Source of the DNA: Pseudomonadota bacterium
Lineage (GTDB): Bacteria > Pseudomonadota > Gammaproteobacteria > Steroidobacterales > Steroidobacteraceae
Reading direction: 5' to 3'
Assembly: GCA_021815905.1 (NCBI GenBank)
Contig: JAKAZP010000226.1
Coordinates: forward strand, 1 to 5,002
Length of the DNA stretch: 5,002 bases
Positions within the stretch are counted from its first letter, which is position 1, and every line of letters begins with the position of its first letter. Shown piece after piece: positions 1 to 5,002 of this stretch. The notes under the pieces are model-generated. The model ran no database searches. It was not told where the DNA came from and saw only the letters and a list, made by a program, of their open reading frames with translations. Made by a program: the position numbers and the translations under genes.

Positions 1-1083
1 TTTCTGCAGGGCGGCGCCCGGGAGCTTCTCGAGCAGTGCGCCGAGGCCGCCCATCTTCTGCACCTGCTCGAGCTGGCTCTTCAGATCGCCGAGATCGAAT
101 CCCTTGCCCTTGACCACCTTGCGGGCGAGCCGCTCGGCCTCTTTCTGGTCCACCTGGCGGTGTACCTGCTCGACCAGGCTCACCACATCGCCCATGCCGA
201 GGATGCGCGAGGCCATCCGCTCGGGGTCGAACGGCTCGAGGGCCTCGGTCTTCTCGCCGACGCCGAGGAAGACGATGGGCTTGCCCGTGATCTGACGCAC
301 CGAGAGGGCGCCGCCGCCGCGGGCATCGCCATCGGCCTTGGTCAGGATCACCCCGGTCAGGTCGAGCGCCGCACCGAAGGCCCGGGCGGCATTGACCGCA
401 TCCTGGCCGGCCATGGCATCGACGATGAACAGCCGCTCGCCGGGACTGACGGCCGCATCGATCTGACGCACCTCCTCCATCATCGCCTCGTCGACGTGCA
501 GCCGGCCGGCAGTGTCGACGACGAGGACGTCGAAGACGCCGCGCCGGGCCTCCTCGAGCGCGGCTCGAGCGATGTCGGCCGGGGCGGTCTCAGGGTCCGC
601 CGCGAAGTACTCCGCGTGCACCTGCGCCGCAAGCCGCTCGAGCTGCAGCATGGCCGCGGGGCGACGGACGTCGGTGCTCACGAGCAGAACCCGCTTGCGC
701 TGCTCCTCGATCAGCCAGCGCGCGAGCTTGGCGGCGGTCGTGGTCTTGCCGGCGCCCTGGAGCCCGGCGAGCAGCACGACCAGGGGTGGCTGCGCGCGCA
801 GGTTGAACCCCGCCCGCTGCCCTCCCATCACCTCCACCAGCTCCCGGTGCAGAATCCCGACGAACGCCTGCCCGGGAGTGAGGCTCTCGGCGACCTCCGC
901 CCCCAGAGCCTTGGCTTTCACCCCCTCGACGAAGGTCCTGACGACCGGCAGCGCGACGTCGGCCTCGAGCAGCGCGACCCGCACCTCGCGCAGCGCCTCG
1001 GCCACGTTCTCCTCGGTGATGCGGCCGCGGCCCCGCAGGGCCTCGATCGTGCGGGAGAACCGGGACGTCAGGGTGTCGAACAT
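1..1083 (-). CDS. ffh: Signal recognition particle GTPase Ffh (3' end outside window)
   Basis: Ffh is the protein part of the bacterial signal recognition particle. With 4.5S RNA it binds hydrophobic signal sequences on nascent chains and, through GTP-dependent pairing with FtsY, delivers ribosomes to the inner membrane. The reading frame starts at ATG 1083 and stays open to base 1, giving 361 residues; E. coli Ffh has about 450, so the rest of the methionine-rich M domain lies to the left. Visible parts are an N-terminal helical bundle (about 1-95), the P-loop GLQGAGKTT (107-115), the insertion-box motif DVRRPAA (138-144), DTAGR (190-194), the guanine-specificity motif TKAD followed by GDARGG (248-257), GVGEKTEALEPF (275-285), and the start of the M domain after about residue 300. 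All GTPase motifs are intact. One oddity is Arg140 where the family usually has Tyr (DVYRPAA). The gene is divergent from the CorB-type gene. The Shine-Dalgarno sequence is weak (GGA about 7 bases before ATG). The identification is very secure. Confidence 0.97.
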   Translation of the reverse strand, partial: MFDTLTSRFSRTIEALRGRGRITEENVAEALREVRVALLEADVALPVVRTFVEGVKAKALGAEVAESLTPGQAFVGILHRELVEVMGGQRAGFNLRAQPPLVVLLAGLQGAGKTTTAAKLARWLIEEQRKRVLLVSTDVRRPAAMLQLERLAAQVHAEYFAADPETAPADIARAALEEARRGVFDVLVVDTAGRLHVDEAMMEEVRQIDAAVSPGERLFIVDAMAGQDAVNAARAFGAALDLTGVILTKADGDARGGGALSVRQITGKPIVFLGVGEKTEALEPFDPERMASRILGMGDVVSLVEQVHRQVDQKEAERLARKVVKGKGFDLGDLKSQLEQVQKMGGLGALLEKLPGAALQK

Positions 1084-1116
1084 GGGAATCCGAAGGCGGC
1101 CGATGGGAGGAGGACA

Positions 1117-1122
1117 ATTATA
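1117..1122 (-). promoter_or_regulatory. Putative -10 box of the ffh promoter (TATAAT)
   Basis: Read on the minus strand, the sequence is a perfect TATAAT placed 33 bases before the ffh ATG, in an otherwise GC-rich stretch. This would give a transcription start near 1110 and a leader of about 27 nt. No good -35 box is present: the hexamer 17 bases upstream reads CCGGAA, and there is no TGn extension. If used, the promoter probably depends on the -10 box or on an activator. Confidence 0.45.
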
Positions 1123-1162
1123 GGGGCAAGTGCGGTATTTTCCGGGCCTGATCACCTCTGCC

Positions 1163-1167
1163 GAGGA
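1163..1167 (+). promoter_or_regulatory. Ribosome binding site that favours the TTG start of corB
   Basis: GAGGA lies 7 bases before TTG 1175, an ideal spacing. The alternative GTG at 1130 has only AGGGG 3 bases away, which is too close, and it lies nearly on top of the ffh promoter. The N-terminus from TTG also gives 26 residues up to the FSSG motif, close to the 25 recalled for the E. coli YfjD/CorB protein. Confidence 0.55.
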
Positions 1168-1174
1168 CCTGAGA

Positions 1175-2467
1175 TTGAACCCAGCCCCCTCCGCTGCGCT
1201 GCTCGCGCTGCTGCTCATCGCGCTGCTCTCGATCATCGCCTTCTCCTCGGGCACCGAGGTCGCGATGCTCTCGGTGAACCGCTACCGCATCCGCCACCGG
1301 GCCAAAAGCGGCGAAAGCGCGGCGCGGCTGCTCGAGCGGCTGCTGCAGAAGCCCGACGACTGGCTGGGGGCGAATCTCGTCATTCTGGCCGCGGCGAGCG
1401 TGTTCGCCTCGGCGATCGCGACCCTGCTCGCCCAGCGTACGGGGTTGCGCTACGCGGTGCCGGTCACCGGACTGTTCCTCACCCTCGCCGTGATCGTCTT
1501 CTGCGAGCTGGCGCCGAAGATCTATGCCGCCACTCACCCGGAATCGGTGGCGCTCGCCTCCGCGCGCATCTATCGACTGCTCGTGCTGCTCGCGCGGCCG
1601 TTCCTCTGGGTGACGAACCGCATGTCCTACGGTCTGCTGCGGCTCTTCGGGGTGGTGCGGGCCGCTCCCGTGAGCCAGGCCCTGAGCACCGAGGAGCTGC
1701 GCACCGTGGTGGCCGAGGCCGGTCCCCTGATCCCCGCGCGTCACCGCCAGATGCTGCTGTCGATTCTCGACCTCGGGCAGATCACGGTGAACGACATCAT
1801 GATCCCGCGGCAGGAGATCTCGGGGATCGACATCGCGGGGGGCTGGGAGGACGTCCTCGAGCAGCTGCGCCAGACCCCGCACACGCGGCTGCCCCTCTAC
1901 GACGGGGAGCTCGACAACCTCGTCGGCATCGTGCACATGAAGCGCGTGGCGCACGAGCTCACCCGCGGCACCCTGACGCGCGAGCGGCTCATCGAGATCG
2001 CGAGCTCCCGCGAGCCGTACTTCGTGCCCGAGAGCACCGCGCTGAACGTGCAGCTCGGCAACTTCCAGCGCAATCGCCGGCGCCTCGCCTTCGTGGTCGA
2101 TGAGTATGGCGACATCGAAGGCCTGGTGACGCTCGAGGACATCCTCGAGGAGATCGTCGGCGAGTTCACCACCGACCCGGCGACCGTGACCCACAAGGAC
2201 ATCCACGCCGAGGGGCCCGCCGTTTTCATCATCAATGCGAGCGCCACGATCCGCGCGGTGAACCGCGCGCTGCAGTGGCAGTTGCCCACCGAGGGACCGA
2301 AGACCCTGAACGGTCTGCTGCTCGAGCGGCTCGAGACGATTCCGGCTCCGGGCACCGCCGTCAAGGTCGGTCCCTACGAGTTCGAGGTGCTGCAGATCGC
2401 CGACAACGCCATCAGGACCGTGCGGGTACGGGCGCCCGCCGGGCAGAGCCCGCAGCCCCCGGGCTGA
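1175..2467 (+). CDS. corB: CorB/CNNM-type membrane protein (DUF21, CBS pair, CorC/HlyC domain)
   Basis: This is a 430-residue inner-membrane protein of the CNNM/CorB family. Relatives transport or extrude Mg2+ (and Co2+) and bind Mg-ATP at their CBS domains. From the TTG start, a first hydrophobic helix (about 7-23) runs into FSSGTE (23-28) and NRYRIRHRAKSG (35-46). Further membrane segments lie at about 64-86, 93-113 and 127-143, and the conserved CELAPK is at 110-115. The cytosolic part opens with VNDIMIPR (205-212), the usual entry to the CBS pair. The second CBS domain ends in VVDEYGDIEGLVTLEDILEE (307-326). A CorC/HlyC transporter-associated domain fills about 345-420. An alternative GTG start at 1130 would add 15 residues. 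The gene is divergent from ffh and its 3' end overlaps convergent radA by 56 bp. Family assignment is secure; the substrate and the exact start are inferred. It could equally be labelled yfjD-like or a hemolysin C-family protein. Confidence 0.9.
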   Translation: MNPAPSAALLALLLIALLSIIAFSSGTEVAMLSVNRYRIRHRAKSGESAARLLERLLQKPDDWLGANLVILAAASVFASAIATLLAQRTGLRYAVPVTGLFLTLAVIVFCELAPKIYAATHPESVALASARIYRLLVLLARPFLWVTNRMSYGLLRLFGVVRAAPVSQALSTEELRTVVAEAGPLIPARHRQMLLSILDLGQITVNDIMIPRQEISGIDIAGGWEDVLEQLRQTPHTRLPLYDGELDNLVGIVHMKRVAHELTRGTLTRERLIEIASSREPYFVPESTALNVQLGNFQRNRRRLAFVVDEYGDIEGLVTLEDILEEIVGEFTTDPATVTHKDIHAEGPAVFIINASATIRAVNRALQWQLPTEGPKTLNGLLLERLETIPAPGTAVKVGPYEFEVLQIADNAIRTVRVRAPAGQSPQPPG

Positions 2468-3803
2468 GCGCCGCTTCGAGCGCCTCATCCACCCGGGCGA
2501 CCGGGATCACCTCCAGCCCCTCGAGCCGCTTGCGGGGCACGTTCTCGCGCGGCACGACCGCGCTCTGGAATCCCTGCTTCTGGGCTTCCCGCAGGCGCTC
2601 CTCGCCGTAGGCGACGGGCCGCACCTCCCCGGTGAGGCCGAGCTCGCCGAAGGCGATGAGCGAGCCCGGAACCACGCGATCGGCGAGGCTCGAGGCGAGC
2701 GCGATCACGACCGGCAGATCCCACGCGGTCTCGTTGATCTGCACCCCGCCGACGGCGTTCACGAATACGTCGTGCTCCTGCAGGGAGACCGAGCCATGGC
2801 GATTCAACACCGCGAGCAGCATGGCGAGGCGGTTGGCATCGAGTCCCTGGGCGATGCGGCGCGGGGCGCCGAATCGCATGCGATCGACGAGCGCCTGCAG
2901 CTCGATGAGCAGCGGGCGGCCCCCCTCGCGGGTGACGGTGACGATGCTGCCCGCCGCCGGCTCGGGCGCGCGCGCGAGGAAGATCGCCGATGGATTTCGC
3001 ACCTCGCGCAGGCCGCTCTCGGTCATGGCGAAGAACCCGAGCTCCCCCACCGCGCCGAAGCGGTTCTTGGTCGCCCGAACGATGCGGTAGCGGCTGCCGG
3101 CCTCGCTCTCGAAATACAGCACCGTGTCGACCAGGTGCTCGAGCACCCGGGGGCCGGCGATCGCCCCCTCCTTGGTCACGTGCCCGATGAGCACGACGGC
3201 CGTCGACGTCGATTTCGCGAAGCGCACCAGCTCCGCCGTGCATTCCCTGAGCTGCGACACGGCGCCGGCGCTCGATGCGACGGTGGCGGACTGCGCGGTC
3301 TGGATCGAGTCCACGATCAGCAGCCGCGCGCGCCGGCTCGCCGCCTGCGAGGTGACGGTCTGCAGGTCGGTCTCGGTGAGGACCTCGAGGGCGGGCACGC
3401 GCAGCCCGAGGCGATGCGCCCGAAGCGCCACCTGCGACACCGATTCCTCGCCGCTCGCGTACACGACCGCGTGGCTCGCCGCGACGTGCGCCGCCACCTG
3501 CAGCAACAGCGTCGATTTGCCGATGCCGGGGTCGCCGCCGAGCAGTGTCACGGACCCGGGCACGATGCCCCCTCCGAGCACCCGGTCGAGCTCGCCCTGC
3601 CCGCTCGCGAGCCGCTCGAGCATAAGGTCCGCGCTCCCCTCGAGCGGCACGGGGGCCGTGGGCGCGCCGGAGGCCGCCGCGGAGCGTACCGGTACGCTCT
3701 GCTCGAGCGAATTCCACTCGCCGCACAGCGGACACATGCCTTGCCATTTCGGCGTCTGTCCGCCGCAGGCGCTGCAGACGAATACGGTGCTCTGACGGGC
3801 CAT
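2412..3803 (-). CDS. radA: DNA repair protein RadA (Sms), branch-migration helicase
   Basis: RadA is a RecA-like hexameric ATPase that drives branch migration of recombination intermediates and extends RecA-formed D-loops during repair or natural transformation. The protein is 463 residues; E. coli RadA has 460. It shows an N-terminal C4 zinc finger (C10, C13, C24, C27), Walker A GGDPGIGKST (89-98), Walker B LLIVDSIQ (161-168), the RadA-specific KNRFG motif (246-250), and a C-terminal Lon-protease-like domain (about 290-445, with DVFVNAVGG at 345-353 and FGELGLTGEVRP at 385-396). The frame is open upstream to 4142, but ATG 3803 is chosen because MARQSTVFVCSACG matches the usual RadA N-terminus. 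No clear Shine-Dalgarno sequence precedes it. One conserved-site oddity is GELG (253-256) where NELG is usual after KNRFGAV. The last 17 residues or so form a non-conserved Ala/Pro/Arg-rich tail, encoded in the overlap with corB. Confidence 0.96.
   Translation of the reverse strand: MARQSTVFVCSACGGQTPKWQGMCPLCGEWNSLEQSVPVRSAAASGAPTAPVPLEGSADLMLERLASGQGELDRVLGGGIVPGSVTLLGGDPGIGKSTLLLQVAAHVAASHAVVYASGEESVSQVALRAHRLGLRVPALEVLTETDLQTVTSQAASRRARLLIVDSIQTAQSATVASSAGAVSQLRECTAELVRFAKSTSTAVVLIGHVTKEGAIAGPRVLEHLVDTVLYFESEAGSRYRIVRATKNRFGAVGELGFFAMTESGLREVRNPSAIFLARAPEPAAGSIVTVTREGGRPLLIELQALVDRMRFGAPRRIAQGLDANRLAMLLAVLNRHGSVSLQEHDVFVNAVGGVQINETAWDLPVVIALASSLADRVVPGSLIAFGELGLTGEVRPVAYGEERLREAQKQGFQSAVVPRENVPRKRLEGLEVIPVARVDEALEAALSPGAAGSARRAPVPARS
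2440..2466. repeat. Two tandem inverted repeats at the corB/radA convergent junction
   Basis: Two GC-only hairpins sit back to back at the end of corB. CGGGC-AGA-GCCCG covers 2440-2452 and CAGCCC-CC-GGGCTG covers 2453-2466, the latter taking in part of the corB stop codon. Both lie inside the antiparallel radA frame. Neither is followed by a T-tract on either strand, so they are not classical intrinsic terminators. They could slow transcription from both sides or protect 3' ends. In such GC-rich DNA, short perfect repeats also occur by chance. Confidence 0.35.
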
Positions 3804-3935
3804 TCGATGCGCGGGATCGTGGACTTGGGCTACGATGCGCGCCCGGGGAGGACCGGATGACCGGTTTGTGACCAGGCGCTCGGACTCAACCGACGGCAAT
3901 GCTAGCTTATGCCCGCTCCATTCGGGGACGGGAGA

Positions 3936-3949
3936 GTGATGCGCGTCAC
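3936..3949. promoter_or_regulatory. Putative CRP/Vfr/Clp-family operator (GTGA-N6-TCAC)
   Basis: The sequence GTGATGCGCGTCAC, followed by A at 3950, matches the core GTGA-N6-TCAC of the CRP-family consensus TGTGA-N6-TCACA; only the outer T on the left is missing (A instead). It is centred 133 bp from the radA ATG and about 124 bp from the phosphatase ATG, a fitting place for regulating either. A CRP-like regulator binding here is inference from the motif alone, and the flanks lack the usual AT-rich extension. Confidence 0.4.
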
Positions 3950-4028
3950 AATCGGCGGGACGAAAGCGCCGCTTTTGAGCCCGCGGGCGCACAGTGCCGC
4001 ATGCGGTCGGGGAGCTTGCACTTTGAGA

Positions 4029-4070
4029 ATGACAGAGGGCCCGAGCGGGATGCTCAGGGCGGAAGCATGA
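4029..4070 (+). other. Possible 13-codon leader ORF overlapping the PP2C start
   Basis: ATG 4029 opens a 13-codon frame (MTEGPSGMLRAEA) that stops at TGA 4068-4070. Its stop therefore overlaps the phosphatase ATG in an ATGA arrangement typical of translational coupling. A second in-frame ATG lies at 4050. There is no strong ribosome binding site (GGGGAG at 4008-4013 is about 15 bases away), so it may be a chance open frame. Confidence 0.15.
4039..4060 (+). promoter_or_regulatory. Leader hairpin just before the PP2C start
   Basis: GCCCGAGC (4039-4046) can pair with GCTC-A-GGGC (4052-4060) around a GGGAT loop, giving eight base pairs with one bulged A. The 3' arm contains AGGG (4056-4059), the likely Shine-Dalgarno sequence 7 bases before ATG 4067. 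Folding would hide it, so the hairpin could dampen translation. The function is inferred. Confidence 0.3.
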
Positions 4071-4891
4071 GCCTGAAGAACAAGGTGCGGTTCGTCGGAC
4101 TGAGCGACACCGGCAAGGTTCGCGAGCACAACGAGGATTCAATCGCCCTGGACCTGGACGTCGGCCTGCTCGTGCTGGCCGACGGCATGGGCGGCTACAA
4201 CGCCGGCGAAGTGGCGAGCGGCATCGCGGTGAAGACCATCATGAGTCTCGTGCGCGAGCAGGTCGAGCGGGAGGACATGAGCCAGCCCGATCGCAGCTCG
4301 GGACTGTCCCGCTCCACCATCATCCTGCGCGATGCCATCCTCCGGGCGAACAAGATCATCTACCAGACCGCGCGCACGCAGCCCCAGTGCGAGGGCATGG
4401 GCACGACGGTGGTGGCCGCGCTGTTCTTCGACAACAGGGTGACCATCGCCCACGTGGGCGACTCGCGGCTGTATCGCCAGCGAAACGGCAAGTTCGAGCA
4501 GGTGACGATGGACCACTCGCTGCTGCAGGAGCTGGTCGATCGGGGCTTCTACTCCGCCGAGGAAGCCCAGCGCGCCGCCAACAAGAACTACGTCACCCGG
4601 GCCCTCGGGGTCGAGCCGAGCGTCGAGGTCGAGATCCAGGAGGTGCCGGCCCAGAAGGGGGAGGTCTACGTCCTCTGCTCCGACGGCCTGTCGGACATGA
4701 TCGAGGACGAGGATATCCATTTAACCATAAACACCTTTGGTGATAATCTTGATACCGTTGCCAGGCAACTGATTCAACTGGCCAATGACAACGGGGGCCG
4801 CGACAACATCTCCGTGCTGATGGCGCACGTGCTCGATGCGTTCCCGGCCCGCGCGAGAATATTCGACAAGATCCTGGGTTGGTTCGGCTAG
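4067..4891 (+). CDS. PP2C-family Ser/Thr protein phosphatase (Stp/PppA type)
   Basis: This is a 274-residue, single-domain, metal-dependent phosphatase that would remove phosphate from Ser/Thr on proteins in the cytosol; no signal peptide or membrane segment is seen. The catalytic set is complete: VREHNED with metal ligand D24 and probable phosphate-binding R19, ADGMGG with D39, GMGTTVV (110-116), HVGDSR (129-134), SDGLSD with D206, and GGRDNIS with D246. Length and motif order fit bacterial Stp1/PrpC/PppA enzymes. ATG 4067 is chosen because SLKNKVRFVGLSDTGKVREHN fits the family N-terminus and AGGG lies 7 bases before it; the frame is open upstream to ATG 3899 but that extension has no family resemblance. 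An FHA-type gene follows after 21 bp, so both are probably one transcript acting with a Ser/Thr kinase. Codons 216-240 are unusually AT-rich and hold rare codons (TTA, ATA, AGG). Whether it belongs to a type VI secretion control circuit cannot be told here. Confidence 0.94.
   Translation: MSLKNKVRFVGLSDTGKVREHNEDSIALDLDVGLLVLADGMGGYNAGEVASGIAVKTIMSLVREQVEREDMSQPDRSSGLSRSTIILRDAILRANKIIYQTARTQPQCEGMGTTVVAALFFDNRVTIAHVGDSRLYRQRNGKFEQVTMDHSLLQELVDRGFYSAEEAQRAANKNYVTRALGVEPSVEVEIQEVPAQKGEVYVLCSDGLSDMIEDEDIHLTINTFGDNLDTVARQLIQLANDNGGRDNISVLMAHVLDAFPARARIFDKILGWFG
4711..4790 (+). other. AT-rich, rare-codon patch inside the PP2C gene
   Basis: Of these 80 bases only 33 are G or C (41%). Codons 216-240 have G or C at the third position in 10 of 25 cases, against 26 of 30 in the first 30 codons of the same gene. 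TTA, ATA, TTT, GGT, CTT, AGG and CAA codons cluster here. The encoded segment still fits PP2C between SDGLSD and RDN, so it is not an insertion. The edges are sharp on both sides. Confidence 0.7.
4757..4769. repeat. Perfect 13-bp palindrome GTTGCC-A-GGCAAC
   Basis: Two 6-base arms around a single A form a perfect inverted repeat inside the AT-rich patch of the phosphatase gene. It is overlapped by a direct repeat CAACTG (4766-4771 and 4775-4780, 9-base period). It could be an intragenic operator, but a one-base loop makes an RNA hairpin of full length unlikely. No function is proven. Confidence 0.5.
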
Positions 4892-4894
4892 CAC

Positions 4895-4903
4895 GGGGAG
4901 AGG
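4895..4903 (+). promoter_or_regulatory. Ribosome binding site of the FHA gene
   Basis: The purine run GGGGAGAGG ends 9 bases before ATG 4913 and supports that start. It lies in the 21-bp gap after the phosphatase stop, where there is no room for a separate promoter. Confidence 0.6.
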
Positions 4904-4912
4904 CGAAGAATC

Positions 4913-5002
4913 ATGGCAAGGTTGGTCTTGAGCCTGGAAAGCCAGGTGATGGCGGAATACAACATGAACAAGGAGCGTTACACGGTCGGCCGGCTGCCGG
5001 AC
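4913..5002 (+). CDS. FHA-domain protein, N-terminal fragment (continues past window)
   Basis: Only 30 codons are visible, from ATG 4913 to the window end with no stop. The peptide begins MARLVLSLESQVMAEYNM and goes on to ERYTVGRLPD. Two short beta-strand-like stretches followed by YTVGR resemble the opening of forkhead-associated domains, where this is usually I/L-x-I-G-R with the Arg near the phosphothreonine pocket. FHA proteins read phosphothreonine marks made by Ser/Thr kinases. The position directly behind a PP2C phosphatase gene, with a 21-bp gap and a good ribosome binding site, strongly supports a joint phospho-signalling operon. The fragment is too short to tell a stand-alone FHA protein from a longer fusion. 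Confidence 0.75.
   Translation, partial: MARLVLSLESQVMAEYNMNKERYTVGRLPD

Larger units (their letters stand above)
3804..4066. other. Divergent intergenic region between radA and the PP2C gene
   Basis: This 263-bp stretch must hold the control signals for radA (leftward) and for the phosphatase/FHA operon (rightward). I see no convincing -35/-10 pair on either strand; the best plus-strand -10-like hexamers (TACGAT at 3832-3837, TAGCTT at 3903-3908) lack -35 partners. It contains the CRP-like palindrome at 3936-3949, two perfect 10-bp palindromes (GCCCGCGGGC at 3979-3988, CCGCATGCGG at 3997-4006), a hairpin at 4039-4060, and ACCGG-ATGA-CCGGT at 3852-3865. The frames of both flanking genes stay open across parts of it, but these extensions resemble neither protein family. 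No RNA gene is recognisable. Confidence 0.6.

Noticed and set aside
1..1083. Frequent CTCGAG hexamers, especially in ffh and also in corB and radA
   Set aside because: They follow from common Leu-Glu and Ala/Arg-Glu codon pairs in GC-rich coding DNA. They are unevenly spaced and show no array structure.
160..2103. A 647-codon plus-strand open frame running across ffh and into corB
   Set aside because: It is antisense to ffh and out of frame with corB. Its composition is Arg/Ala/Gly/His-rich with no recognisable domain, typical of shadow frames in GC-rich DNA.
1118..2488. A 456-codon minus-strand open frame opposite corB
   Set aside because: It has low-complexity, Arg/Gln/Asp/His-rich composition and no motif, and it lies exactly opposite a well-supported CorB-type gene.
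3979..4006. Two perfect 10-bp palindromes, GCCCGCGGGC and CCGCATGCGG, considered as terminator or operator sites
   Set aside because: No T-tract follows and they have no fixed relation to a promoter. Short GC palindromes are expected by chance at this composition, so they are noted only within the intergenic description.
3899..4066. A 56-residue N-terminal extension of the PP2C phosphatase from ATG 3899
   Set aside because: There is no ribosome binding site at 3899, the extension is Arg-rich and unlike the family, and ATG 4067 has a suitable Shine-Dalgarno sequence.
3804..4142. A 113-residue N-terminal extension of RadA
   Set aside because: The extension has no RadA similarity, overlaps the phosphatase start, and RadA proteins normally begin just before the zinc finger, as ATG 3803 does.

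Overview
This is a GC-rich bacterial window (by eye about two thirds G+C or more, strong G/C bias at third codon positions). It is densely coded and holds five protein-coding genes, two of them cut by the window edges. There are no rRNA or tRNA genes, insertion sequences or CRISPR arrays. Gene content and order suggest a high-GC proteobacterium, most likely a gammaproteobacterium. The main argument is that ffh lies head to head with a CorB-type gene, as at the E. coli ffh / ypjD-yfjD locus. This assignment is inference.

Layout. (1) 1-1083, minus strand: the first 361 codons of ffh, the GTPase of the signal recognition particle. (2) 1084-1174: a short divergent control region with a perfect TATAAT box facing ffh. 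(3) 1175-2467, plus strand: a CorB/CNNM-type membrane protein (DUF21, CBS pair, CorC/HlyC domain), probably starting at a TTG codon. (4) 2412-3803, minus strand: radA, the branch-migration helicase. It converges on corB and overlaps its end by 56 bp. (5) 3804-4066: a 263-bp divergent intergenic region with a CRP-family-like palindrome and a hairpin just before the next start. (6) 4067-4891, plus strand: a complete PP2C-family Ser/Thr phosphatase. (7) 4913-5002, plus strand: the first 30 codons of a protein that appears to open an FHA domain, almost certainly in the same operon.

Functionally, the left and middle parts are housekeeping: membrane protein targeting, Mg2+/divalent cation handling and recombination repair. 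The right edge opens a Ser/Thr phospho-signalling cassette. The phosphatase removes phosphate from Ser/Thr, and FHA domains bind phosphothreonine, so a partner kinase is expected beyond position 5002 or elsewhere in the genome.

I found no wholly new system. The points most worth a second look are: the CRP-like site between radA and the phosphatase gene; an AT-rich, rare-codon patch with a perfect 13-bp palindrome inside the phosphatase gene; the tail-to-tail overlap of corB and radA; the absence of a ypjD/corE-like gene between ffh and corB; and a possible leader-peptide/hairpin arrangement at the phosphatase start.
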